This document shows, piece after piece, positions 22,584 through 35,087 of a stretch of 64,000 bases of DNA. How positions within the stretch are numbered: the stretch's first letter is position 1; the number at the start of each line of letters is the position of its first letter. The position numbers and the translations under genes were made by a program. The DNA lies in assembly GCA_036245805.1 (NCBI GenBank), contig BTRK01000001.1, positions 17,987,087-18,051,086 of the forward strand. Direction: 5' to 3'. The notes beneath the pieces were generated by a model. It was not told the origin of the DNA. It did no database searches and saw nothing but the letters and a program-made list of their open reading frames with translations. This DNA comes from Pristionchus mayeri. Its lineage: Eukaryota > Nematoda > Chromadorea > Rhabditida > Neodiplogasteridae.

Positions 22584-25500
22584 TGATTGAAGAGACATCT
22601 CTCTCGACCGTGGAAGAATGGAAGAAAAAGGTCCGTTGTATATGTGTTAAGCTCCCAGTATCGCGGTCATTCATCCCTCAAGAAGAGTGAGAGAGCATGC
22701 TGAACTCAGTACATAACTATTTCTGAATGAAACATGCACCTCATTTCAGATTAATGGAAATTATTCGAGTAGCCTGATTCGATATTAATACTCCTTTTCC
22801 TAATATAAAAAAGTATATTACTCTTTGTATTCTAGACTCGCGAATTCTCCGATGTGTCGGATGATTCCCTTGCTTCGGTTTTCTCAAGAACATTCGAAGT
22901 ATTGCCTGTCATTCTGAAAGATTCCGACCCAAGCGTGAGTTGTGTATCATGAATATTCTATTTATTGAATGTGTTGTATGAATATTCTATTTATTGAGTG
23001 ATTTTATTCAGCGCATAAAAAGAGCATTGATGTCACTTGATTTCGAGCGATTGACCTGTCTCCAGTTCGAGAAATCTGAGTGAGCATTTCGAATCCTTGA
23101 CATATTGTTTCCTGTGATTAATTTTTGGTTTTATTTTTCAAGAGATCCATCGATTCGCAATCTGATGTACGGTCTCATCGAGGCTCTTCATCTAACTCTG
23201 ACTCACTTGACGGAAGATAAAAGTAAGACTCTATTACTATTTAAAAGTAGTTTTTTTCTATGAACATGAATGATACAAATTTCTTATAGTGGATTCGTAT
23301 GAGAGATCTGTGGCGACTATCGAGGAATGGAAGAGAAAGGTATCCCTCAGATTCCATGATTTTTTATATTTCATATTGTGTCAACTATTGGTCCTATTGG
23401 AGAGCAGAATTGCCTTGTCTGGTATACCACATGAATTTTCAAAGTTAACTATAAAATTAACTTTCACAGTTTGCTATTCCCAATTACAAACTCATTTTTA
23501 TTTCTTTTCAGAGTTGTGAATTCTCCAATGGATCTGCAGACCCCTTGGCGTCCGTGATTTATAAAGGATTCGAATTGATGTTGATGATCGTCAAAAATTT
23601 TGAACACAATGTGAGTATCTTAATGCGTATTTATAAAACGACCTTTGTAGCACATTGTGAGGGCACTTGGATCATTCGACTTCGAAAGAACGCAGAGCCT
23701 TCGTTTTGATGGAGTCGAGTGAGATTTCTTGCGCTTATTGTATACATGAAGTTTTATTGATTCTGATGCCTACTGCAGGGAGTTTTCAATTCGTTCCTTG
23801 ATGTACGGTGTGATAGAATCTGTTCATCTGACCCTTCAACACTTGGCTGAGAAGAAATATCAGACAAGCCATTCTAAGGAGGCATCAACTGATAAGGTGA
23901 ACTGGTCAAGTTATATATAGAACATATTGGATGAAAAATATTAAAGTCATCTTCTGTTCCAGAATAATCTTCCTACTTCAATTGCTTCAATTGATATCGC
24001 TGGCATGGACTCCACTCACTCTGTTGATATTCTCTCTACGGTATCAGGAAACAAGTATCAGCGAAATTTTGTAATTCGAAGTAAATTTTAGATCCCGATT
24101 CTCACAACGAAATCGAAGAAGAAAAACAAACCCGTCGAATCGTCCCAATTAATCTCCGAAGATGATAAGGTTGAACTGTTTCTTCCTTCTAACTCACGGA
24201 GAATTTTCAGAAATCTGCAATGGAAATATTCCGAAAAGTGATGAAAGATGAAGAAATGGAAAATTATGACATGGTTAGATATATTTTCATGCTTCTTGAA
24301 CCTAGCTATTATTTTATCGATATCATGTCATCCTTTCAGCCATTCGGTCTTGATATCATCGGAGATGAGATCAAAGAAGAAGATATTCTAAATGACGAGG
24401 CCAATACTTCTAAATTTTAAAGTGATATTTTATAAAACAATGATGTAATTGAATTTATCACAACATATGGTTCTAAGTTTAATTTATTTAGTTTACGTTT
24501 AAGAACTACCTTCGAATCTGAAAAGTAAAAAAATTGTGTCTTTGATTCTGCGACCTGCTCAACACATTTCGTTCTCAATAATATTACATTGCAAAAAGAA
24601 CCAAAACGCGAGCCGATTTATGATTCTCTATTTGACGATGATGAGGTTAATATTTGCTAGATTTTTATTTCGAAAACCTCACATTAGAAATAGGATGTGA
24701 TTTCCAATGGAAGTGAATTTGAGTCCAAAGACGAGTCGATGCTGAATGGGAATATGATTTATAAATTATAATATATGGCAGCAGTAATATAGATTTTTTC
24801 CTAAAGTTTTTATGCTCAATTCGTACTAATAATTTTAAGGGCAATGATTTGGGATATGGAGATTCAATGGCTGGTGATGTGATTGATAATGGAGAAGAGA
24901 AAGAGGAAACAGTCCATACAACCGCTAACACTCCTATGGTTAGGGGTTATTATTCTGTAATTGTCACATGTATATTGCACAGCTAAATCATTTAATTCTT
25001 ATAATTAATTCACATTTGCATAGGATTCCTTCGAGAACGAAGGTTTTAGTGGAGACAACTTCGAGCGTATGGATGAGCCAATGCTAAACGAGGATATGGT
25101 GTGTGTTTAAAAACATTATTTTGATAGTTTATATGATTTTAAAAGTTCCTCCAGGACGATAATACTGGTTGTCTGAATGCAATTTCTGGTGATCAAATCG
25201 AGAATGATGGAGGTGATGAAGAGACTGATGATTGTGATGTTCATACTCCGAAGGTTTGTTCTTTATTCTTCTTTGTTTTCTTCATCTAATATACCTAATT
25301 AATGACATTATTTATCTTCACAGGACTCTTCCAAAAATGCAGTAGTGGAGAAACGAAGAAGATCTTCAAGAAAGGTTTCCGGGAATGTGAAATACACTGA
25401 GTCTGGAGAGGAATCGGATGAGGAAACGGGACCAACTATGAAGAAAGGAAGATCTGAATCTGTGGGGAGAAGTGAAAAGGTGTGTATAATTCGCTGTTCT

Positions 25501-28500
25501 TGGATTTTCATGTTTATCTGAAATTATAAGTTTAATATTTCAAACACTATTTTTTTCAATTGCTGTCGTTATAATTTGTTTTTAGAATCATATTCAGAAG
25601 AGAAAATCATCCTCAAGCTTACCATCAAAATCGAAAACGGTTAAACTTGACAACAAAATAAAGGAGAGCAAAATGGAGAAGAATGAATTGGAGTGCCTCG
25701 AGTGCGAAGTAATGTTTTTATAATTTGAAAATTTCTTATTGATTGAATTTCAGTTCAGTTCAAGATCGGCGTATGTGTGGTGTAGACATCTCAAAGAGAA
25801 ACATTCTACCACGCCTACTTTGGTGAGCTTTCTGAATATTGCCATTTCAAGTATGACTGCATGATATCTTTATGTTTTATAGGCTGGATGTATCCTTCGA
25901 TGCCAATGTGGCTATGAAACATTTTCTTATGCGCACAGTCAAAAGGTATAGCTGTTCTGTGAAACTCGCTTAAAGTTGGTTCTTTTCGAAATGAAAGTGG
26001 TTCATTTTTTAGTGTCACATTGCGAACTTCACCATTATTCGAAATGGAAGCGGGCCCATTCAGAGATTGGCTGATCCACCGGTCAGCTTTTATGAACTGT
26101 ATTTAATGTATTTGATAAGTGAATTCATTAATGCGATATTATGCGGTAAATTAATTGTTATATTTCAGACGACTGTTCAGTGTGTACCGTTCAAGGTGAG
26201 CTTTTGAGCATGGATGGACTTTTTGAAGAGTCTCTTATGAAAGACATCTCAGTAACTGAACATTTGCTTGGTACCAGCGAGAAAATAGAAATTGTCGTAA
26301 ATTTGGATGCATGTAGTACTCTGTAAGTATAGCTCAGACGTGGCTTATTTAGTGTTCTAGGTCAATCACTATGCGGTGAGATGCACTTTAGAAATTTCAA
26401 TTTTCAAACATTTCAGTTTGACTTTTGTTTCGATCGAGTGATACTTCATACAACTGGAAAATTCATGTGACCAAAATTGCAAAATTGTATCTGCCGACTC
26501 TTAAATATTTGTGAACATTCGAAAAAAATCAAAATTTCTTACTTATCACCAAAAGTAACTAATTTTTGTTTCTTTTGGGTGGGAAGGTACATAGTAACAA
26601 TTGTTATAGGAGCAGGTGAGTTTCGATCCTTTAGGAAGGGAAACTCACCTGCTCCTCTCCAATCAGCAATTGATACAATCGCAAAATGGTCAGAAGTGTG
26701 GCAACTCCCTCTCGCTGCGCATAAATGTAACTCATTGCACCTGGGCAGAGCAAATATAAAGAGAACATATTCTATAGGAACCACAACTTTAGAACAAAAA
26801 GAAAAACTGAAAGACCTAGGTTTTGTTATTCAGAAAAACCTCTCATTTTCCGACCATTGCGCTACCGTTTCCATTAAAGCCAAAACTACTAGTCACACTA
26901 TCCTCAGAGCCTTACGAACCACAAATATAGAAGTACTCCTAAAAACGTACTCAATATACATTAGACCGATTTTAGAAAGCGCTTCATCCGTATTCAGCCC
27001 TTACCAAAACAAGGATAAAAAGGAATTGGAAAAGGTACAGAACTACTTCACACGACGTTTATTTATGCGCTGTTTAAATCATACATGGGAAAACATGCCC
27101 TCCGCTCTCGATCGCAACAAGAAACTAGGCATTGATTCCCTAGAGAAGCGTAGAATAGCGATTGATATTCTTATTCTTCGGTCGTTGTATGCCACCAGTA
27201 CGGTCCAAGGGATCTTCTTAGGTCATCTTTCCAGCGCGCTCTAGGCTGTCCTTGGGGGCGAATCTTGTTGTAAGGGATCCAGTCTGTAGATGCACGGCTC
27301 CATTGGTCCATTCCCATTCGTCCCATTGGAAGGATTGATATGAATGCATTACAGACGGCGACTCCTCAGTGCATCTTGTGCAAGGTATTTTTGAAATTCT
27401 CTTTCTGAATGCTCTGTTGTTAACTATAGAAGGCGCAAAAGAAAACCAAAAATTTAAAAAAAAATAATTATGCTTCTCGCTTTATTGAGTGGGGTGTGCT
27501 CCTGATGGGGCAATCGATTTAAAATTATCATATATTTTGAAACCTTTCGTGTATTGCCATTAAAAGGTCATGAAAATTCTTTCGTTTTTCCATTTATGTT
27601 CGAAACATTTAATTTAATCTCATATCAGTCCCGTCCTACGACTCCTCGTGGATATACTGAGCATCTCAGAAGAAATCACAAAACCACACTGAACGCGGTG
27701 GGCAGAATTTTTTCACAGAGTAATGTTTTCGTCGTCAGAATGGCATCTATCTCATCTGCTCGTGTGGTGTGAGATACAACAACGGTCACGATACCAGGAC
27801 AATTGACAAAAAGGTACTTCTCTGCGAGTATTAACTTGTATTGCACATTTAAAAATTATCAGTGCATTGAACACGACTTCGCAACTCGCAAACTGGACAA
27901 GATCACTACTCCTCAGTGTGTCCTGTGCGAGGTAATCTCGAAATTTTGTTGAAAATATAAAGAAAAAGTGTCTTTGACATCATTTCTAAAGTGCATGTTA
28001 ATGCTAGAAAGATATCTCTTTCTTCTTTATTCTTTAATCTCTCGCTCATCTCCTGTGGAATACTATGTAGACATGTAGTTGTTATTCAATTTTGTCTCGA
28101 TTTCTTTCGCTCGTTCACTACAAACATAAGCCGTTCTATTCAGCGTTTTCAAAATCGTATGTTGAATAAAAAACGATTTTTTTCAGAAGTTTCCCAAGAC
28201 TGCTTGCGGATATTTTGTACATCTCACTTTACATCACCAAACGACTCTGAAGGCGGTTCGTTGCAAATTCAAACTATGTATTAGTTACGTCATTATCAGA
28301 ACGGAATCTATCTTATCTGTGGTTGTGATCTCAATTACACCACTCAAAATGACAACAGGATGCACGATAAGGAGGTTTTTTCTCAGTTTATTCGTAAACT
28401 TTGTAATATTCACCTATTGTATATGATGTAATTATACCAATTCAGTGTTCTGGACTCGATTTCACTCTTCACAAATTGGACAAAACGACAACTCCCCCGT

Positions 28501-29006
28501 GTTTCCTCTGCGAGGTGAGCTTTTGGAAGGCTTGATTAACGCCTTTTTCCTTTTTTTGTCTTTCATCATTTTCCAGCTACTCCAGCTAGATATATTCGGC
28601 TAGATATATTTCTAGCTAGATATATTCGAATTAATAATTTTGTATTAATTTTGTATCAGAAGCATCCCAAGACTCCGTTGGGCTATATTTCGCACCTCTC
28701 AGTCTATCACAAAACGACGTTGCAATCGGTTTGGGTTGATAATTTATTTATGTCAAACTCATTTGCCATCAGAATGGAATGTACCTAACTTGTTCGTGCG
28801 GAACGAAATACAATTCTGATAATGATCAGAAGAAGCACGACAAGAAGGTACGTTAATGCATCTGTAATTATCCATATTATGTCATGTTTTGTTCTAAAAA
28901 TATCGTTTATGCACTGTCAATCTACTTACACTAATGTCCATGATATCGTCTTATCTTTCAGTGTTATGGCCTCGATTACACTCTGCACAAAAAGGACGAA
29001 GATTAA
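22584..29006 (+). CDS. Z1: class B multi-zinc-finger protein (middle exons decayed)
   Basis: Class B N-terminus: 22584-22630, 22836-22934, 23012-23079, 23143-23222, then a repeat of the same domain 23290-23339, 23512-23610, 23651-23718 and 23779-23896. Next come 23963-24040, 24092-24169, 24211-24273 (SUMO-type VMKDEE) and 24340-24399 (EIKEEDIL). Acidic, basic and finger exons run 24840-24938, 25024-25098, 25155-25253, 25324-25479, 25586-25708, 25754-25822, 25883-25945, 26013-26081, 26169-26195, 27355-27384, then 69/75/69-base modules to 28962-29006. Four oddities stand out. The first exon needs an A from upstream to make ATG. The donor at 24400 is GC. Exon about 24607 lost its acceptor, and exon about 24690-24754 has TAG and a lost donor. 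Exon 26169-26195 reads CVPF where paralogs have CxxC. A product may simply end at TAA 24418-24420. Likely nuclear; DNA binding is inferred. Confidence 0.7.
26630..27250 (+). mobile_element. Truncated non-LTR retrotransposon (reverse transcriptase C-terminal part)
   Basis: An open frame encodes the thumb-side region of a CR1/Jockey-like reverse transcriptase: IDTIAKWSEVWQLPL and KC, then KDLGFV, LSFSDH, YIRPILESAS and LEKVQNYFTRRLF. The YxDD catalytic motif and endonuclease are missing, so it is dead. It lies in the intron between finger exons of Z1, between two copies of the TPQCxxCK exon. A short palindrome, CAGGTGAGTTTC...GAAACTCACCTG, marks its left edge. Confidence 0.85.
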
Positions 29007-29150
29007 GCCGATGGCATTCATTAATTCAACTCACCTTTGTAACCATTTTTCATTGTTTCATCTCTAATTGTTTTCTGTTTATCTTGTCCTTTTCTTGAGT
29101 TCTGTTAACGATAAAGAAGGTCTTGCGTGATCATAGAAGGCTCACTTAAA

Positions 29151-29169
29151 CTGGTTTAATTCCAGATGT
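29151..29169 (+). promoter_or_regulatory. Conserved intercistronic motif, copy 2 (before Z2)
   Basis: CTGGTTTAATTCCAGATGT, 145 bases after the Z1 stop and 62 bases before the Z2 start. Confidence 0.65.
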
Positions 29170-29230
29170 ATTATATTGAACTTATATTTGATAATCAGCA
29201 GAAGACCATTCGCTAAACAGCATTGCTGTT

Positions 29231-31711
29231 ATGTCTTCCGATGGCCCGATTTCTCTATCGAAAGAACCGAAAGAAGAACCACTGGACGACTTCCCTTCGT
29301 TGACTCGCAATGAGGTTACTTGTCTATACTCGCGAGAGATGTTAGGAAATCATGAAGATAGATGGAATTGGGCCAATTTAAGAAAATGGTAGTAGTAGAA
29401 AAACATACAATACTAACATTGATCGACATGCAAAAAAACTTAGATTTCACAGATTGTTTTTGCTTCTACAAGGCTAGCTGATCTAGGCGTGCGATATAGA
29501 AACTTCTTCACAGAATTTGAATCTTTCTTTTCTACTTCTGAAGGAGCCCAAGGAAGAGCCACTTGAGATGGAGCAGAAAGATGAACCAATCGACGTCCCT
29601 CTATCAGATGGAAGTCTCAAACTGTTTAGCTCGGATTTCATCGGAGATGGGATTAAGGAGGAGGAAATGCTGAATGATGACTTCATGGTTGGTTCGTCTA
29701 ATGAAATCGATAAGCGGTGTCCACCGATTATCATTCATTCCTTGATACATGCTGTTATAGATGGAGCCAAAAGAAGAACTAATGGATGCACCCTTCTCGG
29801 ATGACAATCAGGTGTGTCTTACTGGAAGGAAAATCGAGCGATATTTTTTACAGGAGTCTTCCGAGCTTACAGAAGGGATGAAAAGAATGCGACCGACCAG
29901 AATCATTTTCGATGGTGTGAAATTCACTGATGATAAAGAGGAATCAGTTGGAGAAGAAGAACCATCTGTAAAGAAAAGGAGATCGGAATCAGTGGAAAAA
30001 CTAGACAAAGTAGGTATTTTCTCTTTTTAGAAGACTCAGTTCTAATCTATTTCGATTGTTTTGAAATTCGAATTGTTTCTACCACTTTTAAAATGAATTT
30101 ATTCCGATTCAGGTTGTTCCAAACAGGAGTGGAAAATGTAAGGGTAAATCCCAATCGGAAAAGAGATTGAACGCATTTTCGAAGGAAAGAGGAAGGGAGA
30201 AGAATATGCTTGAGTGCCCGGAGTGCGAAGTCAGTTCTTCTATTTGTTTGAATTATGCATAAAAGCTGCAGTACCACACAAGATCGGTGCGGACTTGGTG
30301 TTTACATCTCAAAGTTAAGCACTCAACCACGCCTACTTTGGTGAGATTTCAATATTTACATCAACTTTGGAATGTATATAGGTCAGAGTATAATAATTAG
30401 CTCAATGCAAGGAAATTATAGCTTCGTTGCAGGCCGGATACCTCCTTCTTTGTGATTGCGGCAACAAATCCTACTCGTATACGCACAGTCAACAGGTATA
30501 CTTTGCAATTTTCTGTCTGTGCGACTCGCATGGTTTAAGTTGTTAATTTTCATAAAGGAAAATGATTAATTTCCAGTGCGAAATTTCGAACTTTACTGTC
30601 ATTCGCAAAGGAAATGGGCCGATTCGGAGATTGACTGACCGTGTGGGTAGTGCTTCTTTTGTTTGAAAATCAAAAATCTCCCTAGCACCAAGTCATTACT
30701 GATGACTATATTTCAGGGAACTCCTGAATGTATACTGTGCGAGGTGATATTTTGAATATATATTTACAGTCAAACAATTAATCGCACTATTTTTTGTGAT
30801 CGGCTCCTTAACCGACAGTTTACTTTTTTGTGCCAGAAGCACCCAAAGACTCTTCGTGGATATACTGAACATCTCAAGAGACAGCACAAAACCACTCTGA
30901 ATGCGGTTGGCCAAACATATTTTCACAGGGTAATGTTTTCATTTTTAGAGTGGCATCTATCTTTTCTGCTCATGTGGTGTGAGATATAACAATGAACATG
31001 ATAACCGGATGCACTACAAGGAGGTACTTTTCTACTACATTTTCTTTTATGGTACATTTTAAAGTCATATGATTGAGTGCACTGGACACGAATTCACTAT
31101 TCACAAACTGGAAACGATTACTACTCCTCAGTGTCTCCTATGTGAGGTGATCAGATTACATATACAGAATTTTGTTAGAATTATTCACGAAACTCGTTCT
31201 GATACCCTATCGAGAGAGTATGTAAATGTAAATGTTTTCATTTGCTCTGTACCCTCTCATATCTCGTTCTTCCACTGTCGAAAACAGTAGGGGCATAGTT
31301 ATAGACACAGTTGACTTGATTTTAACACTCTATTCTTATCATGCAGGGCGCTTGTAAGGAATTCGTGCTAAATATTTTCCCGCTTTTTGAACTCTCGTTT
31401 TGAAATTGAATAATGTTTTATCAGAAGCATCCCACGACCGCCTATGGATATATTAGGCATCTTGGAAGACAACACAAAACGACGCTGTTGGCGGTCTGTT
31501 TAAGATCCTTTTATGTGTAACTTATTTAAATATCAGAATGGTATCTACCTTCTCTGTTCGTGTGGAACCAGATACAATAACTCACATGATCAGGAGAAAC
31601 ACAATAAGAAAGTAATATTTATTCTTGAAGGGCAATCTGAAATATAGCTGAGAAAATCCAATTCAGTGCTCTGGCTACAATTTCACACTCCATAATCTTA
31701 TTGATGATTGA
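29231..31711 (+). CDS. Z2: class C multi-zinc-finger protein (intact)
   Basis: Exons: 29231-29314, 29514-29687, 29761-29811, 29854-30009, 30113-30229, 30272-30340, 30433-30495, 30577-30642, 30717-30743, 30837-30905, 30949-31023, 31078-31146, 31425-31493, 31537-31611 and 31667-31711; all open and in phase. The N-terminus is short and acidic with repeated psi-K-x-E motifs (LKEPKEEPL, KDEP, IKEEEM). Exon 29854-30009 carries a basic KKRRSES block. Fingers follow as pairs, CPEC-x12-Hx4H then LLCDCG...Hx3C, repeated in 69/75/69-base exon modules. It ends in a short C-x-G-...FTLHNL tail. Each C2H2 finger is split so that CxxC and Hx4H lie on different exons. This suggests a nuclear DNA-binding protein subject to SUMOylation (inference). 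It sits 225 bases after Z1, in an operon-like row. Confidence 0.85.
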
Positions 31712-31797
31712 GAGAAGCACTCGTTTTGATTAAATGAGAATTATCGCCAAATTGTTTCTTGTTCCTTGTTGTTTTTCTTGGTTTCAGTTATTCTTTC

Positions 31798-31803
31798 AAT
31801 AAA
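31798..31803 (+). terminator. Poly(A) signal of Z2
   Basis: AATAAA followed by GATGTTGAAG, 87 bases after the stop and about 115 bases before the Z3 trans-splice acceptor. Confidence 0.7.
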
Positions 31804-31845
31804 GATGTTGAAGGTTTTGGATAAACTGATGAAGTGCTGTGAAAT

Positions 31846-31863
31846 CTGGTTTAATTCCGGATG
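31846..31863 (+). promoter_or_regulatory. Conserved intercistronic motif, copy 3 (before Z3)
   Basis: Exact consensus CTGGTTTAATTCCGGATGA, 43 bases after the Z2 poly(A) signal and 57 before the Z3 start. Confidence 0.7.
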
Positions 31864-31919
31864 AAATATTTTGATTTTTGTAATTGATTGACCACTTATG
31901 AGAATAAATAATAGTAGTT

Positions 31920-34363
31920 ATGTCGACTGGAGGATCGAATTATCTAAAGGAGGAACCGAAAGAAGAGCCAGTGGACGATTACCCATCGATACCTCTTGTG
32001 AATGAGGTTCTTTCGTTTTGTTTTCGAGTGATGATACATATAAGCAATTAAATAAATTGCAAACAGCTAGAATTTTGAATGACAGTGTGGTCCGTTTTTA
32101 TTGATTTATTACTGCCGTGGAAAAAGTCAAGCAGAAGAGGAAATATTTGAATTCCCGCAATTTCATTTCTCGCCTCCAAGTGGAGATAGCGACTTGAAAT
32201 TTGGAATATGAGGTGTAAAATCGTTTTACACCCCAACAACAAAATTTGAAGTCGCTAGTTCCAATGGGAGCCGAGATATCAAATTACTTGAATTCAAATA
32301 TTTCCTGCTCTCCTTGACTTTTTCCACGGCATAAAATTCACCATGGAGTATTTATTATTTTCTAACGAGATTTACACAGTACAATCTACTAATTTAGCTA
32401 CTGCATGCTAGTTAAATTTAACAGGAATATTTACAGGACTCGAATCAATCTGATCTATTTAAGAAGGAACCCAAAGAAGAGCCGCTGGACATGGAAATAA
32501 AAGATGAACCAATCGACGTCCCTCTATCGGATGGAAATCAAGTGAGAATTTACTGCAAGTTCTATGTTGAAAATGTCCTTTTAGGAACTCGGTCTGGATT
32601 TCATCGGAAATGAGATTAAGGAGGAGGAAATTCTGAATTATAATTTGGTTAGCTCTTCTCATATTCATTAATCGAAAGCCAACATCTGGGCTGGTTCTTT
32701 TTTCATTCGGTAATCGATAGTATTTCAGATGGAACCAAAAGAAGAACCAATTGATAATCCTTTGTCGGATGTTGATGAGGTGAATTTTTATATTTGTGTG
32801 ATATTTCGTCTGATTTTTTTTAAAACTTTCAACTTATTAACGATTATATTTGGAAGGATCGCAACTTTGCATCACATTCAGTAATGCCGTTCGCAATAGA
32901 CTTATTCAGATCCGAAGTTTTCCGGATCAGACCAAAAATGTAGAATTTTCGTAGCTGTTTGATTGAATAGAAAGTGCTGAAACCGATGCACACATCCATA
33001 CCTCATCTAGAGCCTATACCAAATTGATAGTTTACTTTTATCTAACTGTCTCAGTACTCTGCCGACATTGCTGAAGTGGTGAAAAGAAGAAGAGCATCGA
33101 GGAATATGAAATACGCTGATTCTATCGAGAAATCAGAGGAAGACGAATCATGTAGAAGGAAGAAAATGAGATCGGAATCAGTGGAGAGAAGAGACAAGGT
33201 TGGTTTTTTTTCTATTCAATATCTCCCTTCGTTTAATTGTTTTAAATGTTTTTTTTTCAATTATGCTTACACATGTTGCTCTTCAGAAGAGAAGACGGTC
33301 CTCCAAAGGAGAATCTCAATCGAAAAAAGTGAAAATGGTAAAAGAAAATACGAAGGACAACAAAACAGAGTAGAAAGAATTGGAATGTCCCGAGTGCGAA
33401 GTCAGTTCTTATAAGTATGAAGTTTTAGTTATTCCCAATAAATCTGTTCAAGTATCGCTCAAGAAATGTCGGTACCTGGATTTACCATCTGAAATATAAG
33501 CACTCCACTTCTCCCGCTCTGGTGAGGTTGTCCTGGCCTAGCTACTGTTTTTGATTCTGCTGTTATTATTTTTTTTAATACTTCAGGCCGGATATCTCCT
33601 ACACTGTGACTGTGGCTACGAATCATATTCTATTTATCACAGTAGTCATGTAAGCATTTCCGTACTTTTGTGAGAATGTTCAGATTGAAAACGAGCATTT
33701 TCAGTGTGATGTTTCGAATTTCACTGTGATCCACAAGAAGGTGAGAATTGTTCAAAGATTGACTTGCGGTGCGGTTAATACTTCAGTAGTTTATAATTAT
33801 TTAAAATATCGTAAAACTATGAATATTTCATTACGTTTGAAGGATTAATATGAAGAGATTTCAGATGGCGACTCCTCAGTGTGTTCTGTGCGAGGTGAGA
33901 TTCTGAGTAGGAGAAAAATGAAAAAAATAATTGACGAATTCCATTTTGAATGTTCTGTTGTCCACTACTGAAAGTGAGAGACAACACAGATTTGATTTAT
34001 TTTGTTTTTTTCTTATGTAATTTAGGTTTTATTTTTAAATATTTATTTTATTAGATTTATCCCAAGACTGCATGCGGCTATACAGATCATCTCCGCAGAC
34101 ACCACAAAACGACGCTATTGATGGTTGGTCGGATATTCGTTTTGAATAAGACAATTCTCATTAGAACGGCATCTACTTGAAGTGTGCGTGTGGATTCAGG
34201 TGTAACCATAATGATGATCATAAGAAACACGATAAGAAGGTATGCTATTGTATTTTCGAATTATAATATTCATTTTTGTTCAAATTTACGTTTCTATATA
34301 TATAGTTATAAAATTCAGTGCCATCGACGCGAGTTTACTCTTCACAAATACGACGAGAATTAG
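31920..34363 (+). pseudogene. Z3: class C multi-zinc-finger copy with a nonsense codon
   Basis: Exons: 31920-32006, 32437-32541, 32585-32647, 32729-32779, 33055-33198, 33287-33400, 33453-33521, 33587-33649, 33705-33773, 33865-33894, 34055-34123, 34165-34239 and 34319-34363, all in phase. SUMO-type motifs are dense: LKEEPKEEP, KKEPKEEPL, EIKDEP, EIKEEE and MEPKEEP. In exon 33287-33400 a TAG at 33371-33373 replaces a sense codon just before the first finger (paralogs read TEKNELECPEC). Translation would stop before any finger. Everything after the stop is conserved, so loss is recent, or a truncated acidic protein is made. Intron 1 holds the second copy of the 218-bp MITE. The CPEC-type fingers and FTLHKYDEN tail match the family. 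Confidence 0.78.
32113..32331. repeat. 218-bp palindromic MITE, copy 2
   Basis: Same TGCCGTGGAAA ends and internal blocks as 21945-22162, inserted in Z3 intron 1. About 15-20% of positions differ between the copies by eye, so both insertions are not brand new. Confidence 0.88.
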
Positions 34364-34436
34364 CCTATGCAATATTCATTATCCTTAGGATTAGGCTTCC
34401 ATCTATTTATTTCCATAACTCTGTTTTGTTTCGAAG

Positions 34437-34442
34437 AATAAA
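34437..34442 (+). terminator. Poly(A) signal of Z3
   Basis: AATAAAGATGTTAAA, 74 bases after the stop codon. Confidence 0.7.
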
Positions 34443-34483
34443 GATGTTAAACTGCGTTTGAACTTGACGCAATACTACGGAAC

Positions 34484-34502
34484 CCGGTTTGATTCCGGAT
34501 GA
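34484..34502 (+). promoter_or_regulatory. Conserved intercistronic motif, copy 4 (before Z4)
   Basis: CCGGTTTGATTCCGGATGA, 42 bases after the poly(A) signal, with the same TTATTTTGAT-like downstream context as copies 3, 9 and 10. Confidence 0.68.
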
Positions 34503-34844
34503 GTTATTTTGATCGCCCATTAATGCCCTATTCTCCGTCTGTTAACACATTTTAGACAATTTGAACATTTTTTTTATTAATTCATTCTATACACATAATC
34601 AAATAAGTTGCCTAAATTTCAAAATTTTGATGTTCAACTAAAGTATTGCAGTTATGTCGACCGTTGCCTCGATTTTTGCACCGAAAGTGCCGAAAGAAGA
34701 ACCATTGGATGACTTTCCGTCGATGCTTGACAATGAGGTGCATTTATTTTATTTAAATAAACAGACAAAATATTCGAATTTGAAAATGTGGTAAAAGAAA
34801 TGTAGGAAAATTACGTAGGACAGTTTAGTGCCTCTAGTGGCGAA

Positions 34845-35087
34845 AGAACGCCCTCCCATTCCATCCCACCCGGGTTCGATTCCCGGCCGTGACACCGTCT
34901 CCGCCCCACCAAGGCACCCACCCATCGGGGAAGTGGAATTGGTAGTCGTGACTAGATCACGCAGGTAAATAGGTCTGGCGAAAGGTGGGCACTCCGGACT
35001 GAATCCGCCCAAATTGACACTGGCCTAGCAGTGTTCTCCCACGAGCTGGTCTCGAAGACGGGATGTACCTTTACCTTTACCTTTTTT
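34845..35087 (+). mobile_element. tRNA-derived SINE with 10-bp target duplication
   Basis: A perfect B-box, GGTTCGATTCC, lies at 34873-34883. The body ends in three ACCTTT repeats and a T run. TAGTGGCGAA is present at 34835-34844 and again at 35088-35097, a convincing target-site duplication. If the duplication is real, the A-box side of the head is largely missing. The minus-strand SINE at 131-402 shares the tail. Confidence 0.78.

Noticed and set aside
26477..27244. A host gene of 255 residues
   Set aside because: The sequence is a truncated reverse transcriptase without its catalytic motif, lying in an intron of Z1.
29483..30008. Serine-rich minus-strand frames opposite Z2
   Set aside because: They are shadows of the acidic and basic Z2 exons on the + strand, which have correct splice sites and paralogs.
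31846..31863. An SL1 RNA gene, because the motif starts GGTTTAATT as SL1 does
   Set aside because: The rest of SL1, its donor site and an Sm site are absent.
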